Below are positions 45,586-56,985 of a stretch of DNA of 64,000 bases, one piece after another. The DNA is taken from assembly GCF_964019385.1 (NCBI RefSeq), contig NC_088643.1, positions 46,724,677 through 46,788,676 on the forward strand, in the 5' to 3' direction. The notes below the pieces were generated by a model that saw only the letters and a list, made by a program, of their open reading frames with translations, searched no databases and was not told where the DNA came from. Position 1 is the stretch's first letter; the number at the start of each line of letters is the position of its first letter. The position numbers and the translations under genes are program-made. Source of the stretch: Sycon ciliatum. Taxonomy: Eukaryota; Porifera; Calcarea; Leucosolenida; Sycettidae.

Positions 45586-45997
45586 AACCTTGGTGTGAAA
45601 GTTGTCGCCTGCTGGCGTGGTGACCAGGTGATTTGGGCACCCAGGAGCACGTGACCGCTTGTTCAACCATGTTCGATTGGGAATAAAGGAGGAACGCTGC
45701 ATCGCAGCCTTTTCGGACCAAAACCAGTCGACTCAGCGTCCAAAAGACTACAACATATGGGCCAATCGCGGTCATCCGTGCTTTTATAAGAACGAAATGG
45801 CGCTTTTAGTGACATTTTACATACAAATCCCCATCTCGTAGGGCGCAGTCACCCAGTTTCGGTGGAAGTGCGCGAGTTCGATTGGGATTCAAGTAGGAAG
45901 GGAGCGTCTCAGCTTCCTCGGACCAAGACCATTCGACTCAGCACCCCGAAGACTACAACTGGTGAAATTTTAATTTTTGCCTTAACTTCCCCTTTAA

Positions 45998-48197
45998 GGT
46001 AGCAGTACTGGAAAACGGGTGTCAGATTTAGCCAAAATATCAATTTCACGGGAACTGCTTCAAGTGTGATTTTTCTGAAAGAAGGAATACCAAAGGCTTT
46101 ACAAATTAATTTTTTTGGCATTCGAACCAGCCAAAGAAGAGATATGGCCCTGCGAAAACTGAAAATACCCGTCAAAATTTCAAAATTGCACTGATCAGCT
46201 GATCGCTGTCAATCTATTTCGAGAGGGTTTCTGTACAATATCGGCGCATCCTTCCCAATCTCGGCCTGATTCACACTGTCTGTCCAGCTAAAACCAGTTT
46301 AGAGCTGGGCTGAGCGTCGCGATCGCCACATGCAGCGCCTGCCTGGCCTACGCAGCACGCTAGCTGGCCTGGCTGGCCTGCACTGCAGGCTCAACCCACG
46401 CAATTGTATTTTCAAAAAATGATAAAAAAATTCTTTGTTCTCAAACTGTTTGCCAGTGCGACGAGCGTTTGTCATCGACGTTGGAACTCTGCGCTTGAGT
46501 TGTTGTGCTGGCGCTACTTGGTCAGGAGATGGGTGATGAACACAAACGAAGGTCGCTCAGCAGGCCAAGGAAAAGCAAATTTCCTAGAGCTACGTCCAAG
46601 CTCATTTCAAGTCCTGAATTATTTGAGCCAATTGAGGGGAGTGAAAGCGAACACGAGTCGCAGGCTGATGGAGCTGGTGAGGGCGTAGAAGATGACTCTG
46701 ATCTTCCAGGTGATTTGTTATCCAGTGATGCCTCGTGTGATAACGATGGAGATTAGTCTGAAGAGGATTGCGATGATATTCCATCAGGAAATCGAATTGT
46801 TCACATGGAGAGCTAACAGCAATTGGTGACGTCAGCGTGTGTATGTAGTAATTATCAAGAGGGCAACCTGACTATCAAAGATAATTTTCGTCCTGGCCTC
46901 GCCTCAACAATTAGTTTGCAGTGCGAATCGTGCTGCTCATCAACCAGTGTAGCCCTGGCAGAAAGACACCCACTTGCTAAATTGTACGATATAAACCGCC
47001 GCCGCAGTGTGCTTGCCATGCGCCTTATTGGTAGTGGACGAGAAGGTCTGAACAGTATCTGTTGGATATTGGATATGCCGCCTCCTGTTAGCAAGTCCAA
47101 TTCTGAGCACAGCGATGCACTACACACTGCTGTGGAAACTGATGCTAGGGGCAGCGTGAAGAATGCTGCACAGCGTCTTCTTGTTCGGCGAACAACAGAA
47201 CAGCATTCCCACCCGGAGCATGTTGCAGTTAGCACCGATGGAACGTGGATGAAGCGCGGGTTCTCATCAATGTTTGGTATGCCAACTGTTGTCCGATGAG
47301 ACAGGAAAGGTTCTGGACGCGGAGGTGCTATCAAAACACTGCAGTGGATGTGAAACTTGGAAGAACAGATGGCAAGCAGGAAAAATTTCTAATGCTGAGT
47401 ACGAACAATGGAAATGTTTTCGGCTGTGCTGGAAATGATGAGCTGCTCTAAGTTTCACTTGCCAGCTCTGGTCTTCTCAAGTTGGATGGAGAGAAGCAGT
47501 ATCACAGGAGGAGAAGGTCCAGTGAGGAGCAAAAGTCGGCCAGGAAGAGAAGAAGAGCCATTTGAAAGGGATTTGCTGACACGACACAGCAAGCAGAGGT
47601 AGTCACATACATTGCTGGAGGGTTCTCAGAGTGCCAAAAGTTAGTGTTTTTTGGCCTTCCGACCAAACTTTGGTACACTTTATCTCCAGACTGGCTCATC
47701 ACAGCCCAATAAACCTTATATGTAGATTGATCAGTGGAAAATTTCCCAGATGCTGAATATATTTATAAAGCCATAGTTTTTTGTTTGGCGGATGTTAGCT
47801 GCCTCAGTAGTAATAATCTTTTTCGACGGTGACGGGCATCTTCACGGATGATGTTGACTGGGTGGTGCTATTTATGTCCTATCTCCAATCTGTTCTATTC
47901 AGCATCTGCTACTGTTGTAGACTGTTGCTTGTGATGCAATTTTAACACTTCAGCTGATATTATGTTGCTGCTAGCATGTACCAAAAATCTGAGATGACGG
48001 CATTTTTTTTACTCTCCAGTGCAGTGAACTTTTGGGACGATGCAAAGTAAATAAGTTCAAGGTAGTACTTTTATTAGGTGATGGCGTGAATCATGAATCT
48101 GTGCTCAAAATTTTGTGGGAAAAGATTCACAGACACCGAAGTAATACCCGATTTTAGTTGTGTGTATTTGCGAATGGCATATTCCAGTACTGCTACC
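45998..48197 (+). mobile_element. Kolobok-like DNA transposon, defective
   Basis: The terminal inverted repeats are GGTAGCAGTACTGGAA and its complement, each bordered by TTAA (45994-45997 and 48198-48201). It contains a broken transposase. The left TTAA is also the right TTAA of the foldback element ending at 45993. TTAA duplications point to Kolobok or piggyBac rather than Mutator, although the transposase resembles a domain often labelled Mutator-like. Confidence 0.65.
46505..47600 (+). pseudogene. Broken transposase (DGTW family)
   Basis: Fragments in several frames. 46505-46756 has an acidic N-terminal part. 46823-47299 has LQCESC, NRRRSVLAMRLIGSGREGL and the core VAVSTDGTWMKRGFSSMFG, where the D of DGTW is the likely first catalytic acid. 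After a frameshift, TGKVLDAEVLSKHCSGCETW continues (about 47300-47370). A basic tail with KSARKRRR follows near 47540 in yet another frame. At least three disruptions make it inactive. The DGTW..RG.SS..G and CxxC pattern is known in animal Kolobok/Mutator-like transposases. Confidence 0.65.
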
Positions 48198-48201
48198 TTA
48201 A

Positions 48202-48470
48202 GCCGCCAAGGGGGTCGGATTTTAGTTGCCAGCACTGTACTACATGCAGTACATGGCGCGGCGGTCGATGGATTATAATATATATTTTTAATTTCGGCCA
48301 GTCGGCTACTATCATTTTCGTCTTGGGGGCTAGACAAGGGGAAGTAGCCATGTCGGGGCATGAGCCCGCCTTTCGGCACCGGGAGTTGCAGCTCGCTCGA
48401 CTTGACTCTACTGAGTGCAGAGGACCCACACCTTGATCTGGTGAGCTGCGTCGTGGATATGCATGCGCAT
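48202..48470. other. Short spacer between transposons
   Basis: No gene. It ends in the ATGCGCAT target duplication of the family A palindrome at 48471. Confidence 0.4.
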
Positions 48471-48509
48471 CAGGGAGTCGTAAAATACCAGGTATTTTAC
48501 GACTCCCTG
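48471..48509. mobile_element. Family A ultra-short palindromic insertion (39 bp)
   Basis: CAGGGAGTCGTAAAATACC, one central A, then the complement. Perfect 8-bp direct repeats ATGCGCAT flank it (48463-48470 and 48510-48517); T at position 2 and A at position 7 fit the hAT target consensus. Confidence 0.78.
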
Positions 48510-48650
48510 ATGCGCATGCAATAAAATGTTCGTATCGCAAAAAAAATGTGATTTTTTCTCATTGACCGCCTTTAGTTACATTGTTCGCAAACAACAGGGC
48601 CATGGCGCCAGGACTACCCAGGAGACGGCAAATATGTTATGTACTCTTGA

Positions 48651-49010
48651 TGCAGGCTCAGTGGGTTGGTCAAAGACCATGATTGAGGTACGAGAGGTAC
48701 CTGGTTCAAGTCCTGCCTGGGTCTGGGAGCTCAGTGGGTTGGTCAAAGACCATGATTGAGATACGAGAGGTACCTGGTTCAAGTCCTGCCTGGGAGCGGT
48801 TTTTCCAGCCGTACCCACAGTCAACTGGGAACTTGTCGCCAGGCACAAGGGGTACATGGATGCGGCTAATGGGGTTTCTCGGCACTTGTGCCAGTGGTTG
48901 TGAGACTTATTCACTCACCCCACCGTTAGGCGCTGCATCTGCCGCTAGGCCTAGGGTTTACCGGGTGTTAGCGGCCGTCGTGAGTTCCCTTCGGGAACGG
49001 ACACGATAAT
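48651..49010 (+). repeat. tRNA-derived SINE with duplicated head
   Basis: A tRNA-like unit containing GCTCAGTGGGTTGGTCAAAG (A box) and CTGGTTCAAGTCCTGCC (B box) occurs twice in tandem (about 48651-48720 and 48721-48797). A non-tRNA body (about 48798-49010) follows, then a T/A-rich tail. Two pol III boxes about 35 nt apart support a SINE rather than a true tRNA gene, since the acceptor stem does not pair well. Confidence 0.65.
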
Positions 49011-49152
49011 TAATATTTACTTTTTTTATTTACCGACTTTTAGTGGGGGATTTTCCCTTCGTCGACTAGCGCTATAGTATACTATAATTATAGTACTAGT
49101 GTAGCGGGCCTGGAGGCAAAACAACCTAACAACTCGTTACTAACGTTATTAA

Positions 49153-49762
49153 AGGGGAAGTTAAGGCAAAAATTAAAATTTCACCAGTTGTAGTCTTCGG
49201 GGTGCTGAGTCGAATGGTCGTGGTCCGAGGAAGCTGAGACGCTCCCTTCCTACCTGAATCCCAATCGAACTCGCGCACTTCCACCGAAACTGGGTGACTG
49301 CGCCCTACTAGATGGGGATTTGTATGCAAAATGTCACTAAAAGCGCCATTTCGTTCTCATAAAAGCATGGATGACCGCGATTGGCCCATATGTTGTAGTC
49401 TTTTGGACGCTGAGTCGATTGGTTTTGGTCCGAAAAGGCTGCGATGCAGCGTTCCTCCTTTATTCCCAATCGAACATGGTTGAACAAGCGGTCACGTGCT
49501 CCTGCGTACGCCAGTCACCTGGTCACCGTGCCTGCAGGGTACAACTTACTAGCCTGTTTGACCTTTTTTGGGTGCAATCCTGTCACTCGAGTTGAACTCG
49601 AGTTGAACCTTGGTGTGAAAGTTCTCGCCTGCTGGCGTGGTGACCAGGTGATTTGGGCACCCAGGAGCACGTGACCGCTTGTTCAACCATGTTCGATTGG
49701 GAATAAAGGAGGAACGCTGCATCGCAGCTGGTGAAATTTAAATTTTTGCCTTAACTTCCCCT
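49153..49762. mobile_element. TTAA-flanked foldback element, copy 3 (610 bp)
   Basis: Same arms as 23519-24379, flanked by TTAA (49149-49152 and 49763-49766). The right arm has lost about 230 bp: CATCGCAG joins directly to CTGGTGAAATTT. It preserves the target sequence into which the LTR element inserted in copy 2. Confidence 0.75.
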
Positions 49763-49918
49763 TTAACAATTCTCTCTCTCTCTAGAACGGCAAAACTGTC
49801 TTTAGCAGTAAAACTCTGAACTCACTGTGAAAGATAAAATAAACGCAATTTATGGAAAATAATCACAAACAGCAACGTACTGTCATGCGACCGTTAACAC
49901 GTTGTATGGTAGAACAAA

Positions 49919-50034
49919 CGTCGTATTGAACAGTACGCTGAGCGTATACGCAAATGCTGAGCTTGTAGCGAACGCGTTAACGTCGTATTGAACAGTACGC
50001 TGAGCGTATACGCAAATGCTGAGCTTGTAGCGTG
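49919..50034. repeat. Tandem duplication, about 61-bp period
   Basis: Two near-perfect copies of a unit starting ACGTCGTATTGAACAGTACG. Confidence 0.8.
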
Positions 50035-50064
50035 ACCAACGCGTGACCAACGCTACACTAGTAC

Positions 50065-50099
50065 CAAGAGTACATAACCCCCGGGGTTATGTACTCTTG
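50065..50099. mobile_element. Family B minimal palindrome (35 bp)
   Basis: CAAGAGTACATAACCCC joined to its complement, between perfect 7-bp direct repeats CTAGTAC (50058-50064 and 50100-50106). It has no interior. Confidence 0.72.
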
Positions 50100-50418
50100 C
50101 TAGTACTAGTAGTAGCGGGTACCCAGGTAGGTAGGTACATTTTTATTTTGAATGCGCAGAACCAAACGGGCGGTGTCGCCCAATTACATGGAAGCGAATG
50201 GAAACAATACAATATTGTAGGAAATAAGCAGGGTGTAGTACAAAGCAAAGAACGCTCAGTCAATGAATAATGTTAACGTAACCCGGGTGCTGATTCATTC
50301 CAGGGCCAGCGGGCCAGCATGTAACGTCGTTTGGACCGCGCGGGCAGAACGATAAACAAAAGACAAGCACATAAATAGCAAAGATAAGTAAAGAAGGGGG
50401 AAGCTTTGCGAAAACGAA

Positions 50419-50628
50419 TTGTACAAGCCGAAAGCCAAACTCCTTCAGTACTCCTCATGCATGACATTGTGATGGACTAGTTGACTACAAAACAAGTTGT
50501 TTCACACGACTCATGTAGTCCATCACATGTAGTCCATCACAATGTCATGCATGAGGTCATGCATGAGGTCATACATGAGGTCATGCATGAGGAGTACTGT
50601 AGGAGTTTGGCTTTCGGCTTGTACAAGC
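50419..50628. mobile_element. Foldback MITE (about 210 bp)
   Basis: Arms start TTGTACAAGCCGAAAGCCAA and run about 60 bp inward. One arm has an internal array of the 12-bp unit GGTCATGCATGA. Confidence 0.6.
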
Positions 50629-50660
50629 ACATAACTTCATATTAAAGTCATAATACGTAC

Positions 50661-50990
50661 ATGATCAGTGTCTGCGTTGTGTCAACCTTAGGGTGCGTTC
50701 TTCTCGGAGAAGAAGCAAAAGAGAAGTCGAAGAAACTGGTCGATGCGTCGTTTGCCCCGGCGGTCATGACGGCACCAGGTGGTTTTGGGCGTTCGGCAGC
50801 CAGCCTGGACAAGAGAATCACATCGCTGCTGACTGACAAGCGTAATGAACCGTATGCACATACATGTACATGTACATGTATCATGGCATTTGTCAGGTGC
50901 CGCATTTCCTTTGCCCTCCTATGGTCCTGTATAGTGTGCCTTAGAGGGTCTAGAACATTATTATTTTGGAAAATATCAACAAAGAATTGA
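50661..50990 (+). other. Open frame of unknown status
   Basis: A 109-codon frame whose middle (GEEAKEKSKKLVDAS, then SLDKRITSLLTDKRNEP) looks protein-like and is followed by a possible GTATGC donor. The N- and C-terminal thirds look non-coding. No family is recognised; it might be a single exon. Confidence 0.2.
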
Positions 50991-51369
50991 TTAACAAGAG
51001 CCTCCCAGCACGCTGGCGTTTCTGAGGCAGCTATTGGTGTTTACTACTGTTTAGTATTTCTTTTTACTTCAAAGTAGAACTTTATTATTCATGTGTATTT
51101 GTGCAGGCTTTGTGGCCGGATTCCTTACTGTAATTATCATGACAATATCATAGCGGCATTGCTCAGTGCATTGCTCAGTGCATTGCTCAGTGAAGAAAGC
51201 GGTATAATGCAAGAATGGGTCTCCAAGAATTCGGAGATATTTTGCGGCACATGTGAAGCAATATGAAGCGCCAAACGGGCCGTGATCTTGCGTGTTACGA
51301 ATGTAGTGCGCACTGTGCGTATGCGAAAAGGGAATGCGTACACTCATGATCAACACAATGTGCTTTTAG

Positions 51370-51795
51370 CAAGAGTACATAAACCAGAGTGTGCAACTCG
51401 GGATGGTTCCTGTGAGAGCGTAATTCGTGCACTACGTCATTTCTGACGGCATGGTAAGCCACAGGTACAGTGAAAGGTTGCGTAACCAGTCACGGTGGTG
51501 CAGGTCACTGAGTTTGTCCTGATTTCGGTTTTTTGAAACGGATAGCCTGGTGAATTTACTTGTCAGCGGATGTACGCAGCATACGAAGTCACACAAAAAC
51601 ACCGAAATCCTCAAACAAGACGACTAAAATCATGTAAACTTGGTTGATTTCCGGTCTGTGAAACACGAAAATTTGAGCTGTACGCAAGTCGCGGCTTGGC
51701 TGACCTCACCAGGGTGACGTAGTGCACGAACTGCGCTGTTTCAGATATGCACAGTTGCACACTCGACTCAGCTGTCTCTGGTTTATGTACTCTTG
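51370..51795. mobile_element. Family B element (426 bp)
   Basis: Termini CAAGAGTACATAAACCAGAG and its complement, with perfect 7-bp direct repeats CTTTTAG (51363-51369 and 51796-51802). The TIR includes a second AGAGTGTGCAACT motif. Confidence 0.75.
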
Positions 51796-52050
51796 CTTTT
51801 AGCTGTAGTTCGCATGCGCTGATCCCAAACCGCGGGAATCTCCATTTACCATTAGTTTCAACCACCTCTGAAGCTTGGAGAGCTTTGGTCTTTGGAGAGC
51901 CTCCTAAAATTTGGAGGGAATATAAGAACAGCTCTCGAACTTTTCCGAGAGTCTCCAACTTTTCCGAGAGGATTTAAAATACACTAACTACTTACCTCCT
52001 TTACATGACAGTGCACTGACTGTCGAGTCGACTCAAGTAAGTTTTTGTTT

Positions 52051-52590
52051 ACCATACTGGCCAACCCTCCCGTTTTTCCCGGGAAAATCCCGGAAAATCG
52101 ACACTCCTCCCGGGGTCCCGGGGATTTCAAGCAAACTCCCGGAAAAACCAAAGTTTTGTCTGATACCGGATTTTCTAGAAAACTCCATGGTTTCTGCCTG
52201 AATGTCCCGGTTTTTTGAACTTTTTTCAAAGGTATGTACGGTGCTCATTCGCACTTCGAACCAGGGAGTAGTACAATACCGGGTATTGTACTACTCCCTA
52301 CTTGGAACAGTGCACAGCACTTTGAAGACCTGACCATGCCTGCAAGATCTGCACTGACAAAGTGACAGGCGGGCGCCGACTGATCAAACTGCACTATGTC
52401 TACGAGCTCTCGTACAGCCTATGGCCTAGGGTCGATCTGTGCTGTACGCACAGCTGTAGAGTCGAACGTTTTTTTGGCGGGAAAAGCTCAATTTCACTTG
52501 TTTTTGTGCCATCCAGGGATTTTGAGAGAAATCCAGGGATTCTGCATGTCTTGTCAAGGGATTGAGATTGTGATGGTTGGTCAGTATGGT
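52051..52590. mobile_element. TIR element with CCCGGGAAAA-rich interior
   Basis: Termini ACCATACTGGCCAACC and GGTTGGTCAGTATGGT. The interior is rich in CCCGG and a family A palindrome (52262-52300) is inserted in it. It is non-coding. Confidence 0.55.
52262..52300. mobile_element. Family A ultra-short palindromic insertion, variant (39 bp)
   Basis: CAGGGAGTAGTACAATACC, then the complementary arm ending CTCCCTA. The flanks CTTCGAAC and CTTGGAAC match at 7 of 8 bases and fit nTnnnnAn. The arms differ from other copies in a compensatory way, so the palindrome is maintained. Confidence 0.68.
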
Positions 52591-53645
52591 TTACTCAGCA
52601 GTCAGAGCACTAGCAGCGGCGGGTGTACAGAATCAGTAAGTCTGATGATGAACGCTACTCGCCGCGGTAGGTCTACCATGGTCTACCGGTAGCGCCGCTG
52701 CAGTGCTGGTGTCTAAACTTAAGACTAAAGTCAAGACAGTGACGTGACGTGAGGAGTAAATAAAAATATTAGTTACAATGTAGTTGGGGGATGGGGCAAA
52801 CCGATCGTTCCTATCCTCCTCCCACGGATACTACACTTGTACTTGTAAAGTTGTACTGTTGTAGTACTACTAAGTACTAGTACTATCACACATACAGACA
52901 GTCTGTAGTTCTAGTAACCGTGGTGAGCAATACCATGGTACACGGTCAGTCACAGCTAAAACAACAAGACCCAAGCGTCGGCACTAGCTTTACGTGGCAG
53001 CACCGTTACTTGTACTTACGTGCGTGTGTCTGTGATACCGATGTGGTGGCCAATGGTGTCCGCTCACCCGCCGGCCCGATCGCGCTCGCCAGCAGTTGTC
53101 CTCCTGACGTCCTGTACGTCCGTCCAGGCCGCTACCGTCCTCGTGGACGGTTCGTATTTCCCTCGTCGATGAGCGGCGCTCGGCAACATTGGTTGGCTTC
53201 GGAAGAGCGACGGTTATCGGTAGATTCTACGTGCTGCAGAATCAAGCAGAGGAAAAAAGCCAAGCATAGTCGTGGTGCACGGTCGATGTCGACGGTACGC
53301 GGTGTGTTACTGTTAGCTACATGTAGCTCCGTTGAGGTGTGAGCATGCTAAATCACCTCTGTTCTAACTTACTTCTAGATCCTCAGTCCGGACAGCACTG
53401 AACTGACTGTGCGAAAATAATTCCTATTTCGGCTATTAGCAATTATTATTAATTTTACCTTTCGAAGTTTCATTGCCGATGTGCGTAGATCTACGTCTTG
53501 TCGGAGTACGACCTCACCTCTACTGCTCAAGCTGGGACTAAAGCCGAGCCAAAGAGTGCAGGACACGACTACCACTAGTGGTACTACACTTTGTCGACGA
53601 TCACCACTGGACACCGGTTGAGCGTTGGCCGCCGTAGATATCGAG
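52591..53645. promoter_or_regulatory. Upstream region of the SPMIP4-like gene
   Basis: 1 kb of intergenic sequence with a GC-rich, CpG-containing segment (about 53040-53330) that may be the promoter. The 140-codon open frame at 52920-53342 shows no recognisable motif and is probably a by-product of GC content. Confidence 0.3.
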
Positions 53646-56595
53646 ATGACGAGCGTGGATGCTGAGCAGGCGTACCTTTCGCCCACGTTCCAGTCCAGCG
53701 CTCTGCACGCTCCCAGTGATGTCCGACGAGCTACTATCTCTGATCCCAAGTAAGCACCGGCTTGATCATGTTCATAGGTCCATGGTAAAGTTACACTATG
53801 ATCATCTATCATGCTGGTACGGTAATCATAGCAAGGCCTCGACGAAATTTCTCTTGTAACGCCTGGCATATGAGTCGTGTTTCCTTGGGGAAAGAGGGTA
53901 GGGCGACTAGGGGACCAGGGGTCCTTCTAACAAACAAACCACAAAATACTGCAGAAATCACGGTGGTAGGGCTTCAGGGGGTAGGTAGGTAGGTGGGGGT
54001 AGTATTCCTGGTTCAATGGCACAAGTTTGTCCACTACTAGTCTTGGGCTCTGCTGCTTTGTTAGCATCAGTTGGCCCAAGAGTACATAATCTCCCAAGAG
54101 TGTGCAACTCCACTATGGGTGCTGTCCCGACAGAATTTCAAGTTGACGTCATTTTTATGATGGAATTTGTATTATACACGTATTACCGACTCGTATCCTG
54201 GACCCGTGGCGGACAAAGCTCCACCCTAGGCCACAGAAACACGTGTGTTGCGTTGACGCCCTCGTACAAATTCCGCCAATCACTGGTGCAAGGAGCATTG
54301 CATCATTTAAAAAAAATGGCGTCAACTTGCAGGGTATGCGGAAGGTGCACACTCTTGGGGAGGGGTTATGTACTCTTGGTTGCCGTGGCAACTGGCATGC
54401 TACTACAGTGCGTAGCATGGAGACTGGTGACATGAACTGAGACGTTCATAACGCATGGCTCAGTGACCTACAATGCTCATGTACAAGTACATGTGAGTTA
54501 AGTTAGTCTTGTTTACAGCTTGTAGTGGAGCATGTAGTGTACTAGTAGTACTTGCTTGGTGTGAAACTCCACCACTTTCCTGAGCCAGTGGCCTGCTATG
54601 TTTTTTTAGACCATGGTTGTAGCACTTGCCTGGTATCCATGCCTGGCACATGCATAAGCACATGCGTAGTCACGTACTAAGTCACACACAGGGTGAGCAT
54701 ACATGTATGCACAACTGCGTCTTCCATCCCACTCAGCTACTCAAGGTACCTGTCTAGCGGGGGACCGGCCAAGTCGGGGAAAAAGCACTCCCCGGACACG
54801 ACCGAGGTGGATCGGCCCCGACCGGGAACAGCCGGGCATCAATGGGGACGGCACTGGAGCTACGGAGGCATTGGCTCCAACGTAGCGCACGAGTTCACTC
54901 AGTACGATCCTTACGGACGGCCGTTCGGCATCCGTGGACATGATCACTGGACGACAGGAGCATCGGTTCTACCAAGGTACGAGCATCTTGCCATTGATGT
55001 TGGCAGTCGTGAGAACGGATAGCTCGCCACATTATACCACTGTTAGTGCAGAGTGGCATGCTTGTAGAGTAGAATGGGTTGCCATGCATGCAATGTACAC
55101 CATACACATTGGCATGCTTGCAGAGTACTAGAAAGTAAGAAGAGGTAGGCACACAGACTCACAGTACAGTGTACAGATGGCCATACTCGGCTGATTTCTT
55201 GTTGCATGTACATATACTGTGGTCGGGTCATGCTCCTGGACAATCATGTTCATTCAAAGCCACTGCCAGTTCGGCATTCTGTTCTTCAAGTCTCTAGCGG
55301 CGTCATCCTGATACAATCCCTGCATGTTGCTGTGTATGTGCCTATAGGGATGTCAACATTGATGAAAGCTACAAACTGACCGACATGAAGCGTAGTGACG
55401 TCAGGCCCAACGACGAACTGTAAGCGACAGCACAAGCTGCATGCTATCGGCAATGAATACTTTAAAAGAGTACCGATCATGTGCTCCATGTCACTACAGG
55501 ATGCACCCGAATATGTTATTTACCTTAGCCTGGCCCGGAGCCAGCTCCTGAAAGGTGGTATGGCCCCTGGTCGGCCACAGGGCCGATCATTGCCCTATGC
55601 GGCCCAATCTCAGCATCATCGGAGGATGAACCTCTAGCTATATATATGCTACAAACAAAAACAAAACTGGTATACCATATTTCCCTGAATATAAGTCGCA
55701 CCGTTTTACACTAAACTTCAAGGGCAAAGAAGGGGATGCGACTTACAATCGAGAGTGACATCCTACTTATATGCATGTATTGAAAGTTCACAATGTGGTT
55801 CAAACCTCAAAGTGGGGGTGCGCCTTATAATCGGGGAAATACGGTAGCCATGGCCCTATTCGCCGTACCAGTGGCACCGGCCCTGCCTGATACGACGTGT
55901 CCAGGTGTGACGCAGTGGTGCTTAAAAAGTGACTTTGAATTTCACGTAAAAAGGCACTCACACAATGCCACACTATGAGTATCATTGTATGAATGGCGAG
56001 GGTGTCTTTTCTTCAACATGCGCTTGTTTTGGCATAGCTCCTTTAAAAAAAGGGAATCTCTCAAACTGATGAATATTTGAATGATGAAGCAGCCGAACAT
56101 TAACATTCCCCGAGCCACGCATGTACCGTCAGTCACAGCACACATTCTACTCACCAGGTACAATATCCCAGGCTGCAGTCGACTTCTGCTGAGCTGCGGG
56201 ACTCCTGGGTTCAATACTGTACAGAGTGCAGGTACAATATCCCAGACTGCAGTCGACTTCTGCTGAGCTGCGGGACTCCTGCGGGTTCAATACTGTACAG
56301 AGTGCTAGCATCACACAGCCATAGGACGTATATGTAGGGGGTACTTGACCTTTCGACCGGAGATAAAAAAAATAGAAGGTCTGCGTATAGAGTACTTTCT
56401 GGCAGTTTGCCATATCGTTCTTTGTAAATGATGTGTTGTGTTCGGTGATGGTTTGTGCCATTTTGTGGTAATCTAACCTGTTCTTGTTCTTACCTGACTC
56501 TCTGCAGGGTACCACGACCACTCTCCGTCAATCTAGCGTAAGTACATCAGGCACTTTCCTCCGTTTGATTCGGAAGCAGTGAATCTAGGCACATA

Positions 56596-56654
<59 letters not shown>

Positions 56655-56907
56655 TACTTGCTCACTGCCAAAACTGGTCACGTGGGTCTCCCCGGGAGAG
56701 GGGAGAGAGACTCAAAAGGAATCTTGGAAAGATGACTCAATTGGCCATTGAACCACCCAACGGCCGACACCCCCTGAAATCCCCAAACTAGGGTGGACTT
56801 GAAATGATCCCACTTATGGGCTCACCACACCTCAGTAAGTGGGTGAGGACAAGGTGCAGAAAAAGGATTGACGGCATCAGGGTATCCATCCTGGGATCCA
56901 ACTGCAG

Positions 56908-56985
<78 letters not shown>

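Larger units (their letters stand above)
39744..45993. mobile_element. TTAA-flanked foldback element, copy 2, split by an LTR retrotransposon
   Basis: The left half (39744-40189) and right half (45586-45993) match copies 1 and 3. TTAA flanks it at 39740-39743 and 45994-45997. The LTR element is inserted at GAGTTGAACC. Copy 3 keeps the uninterrupted sequence at about 49596-49610. Confidence 0.75.

Noticed and set aside
48651..48797. Two functional tRNA genes
   Set aside because: A and B boxes are present but acceptor stems do not pair and a SINE body follows.
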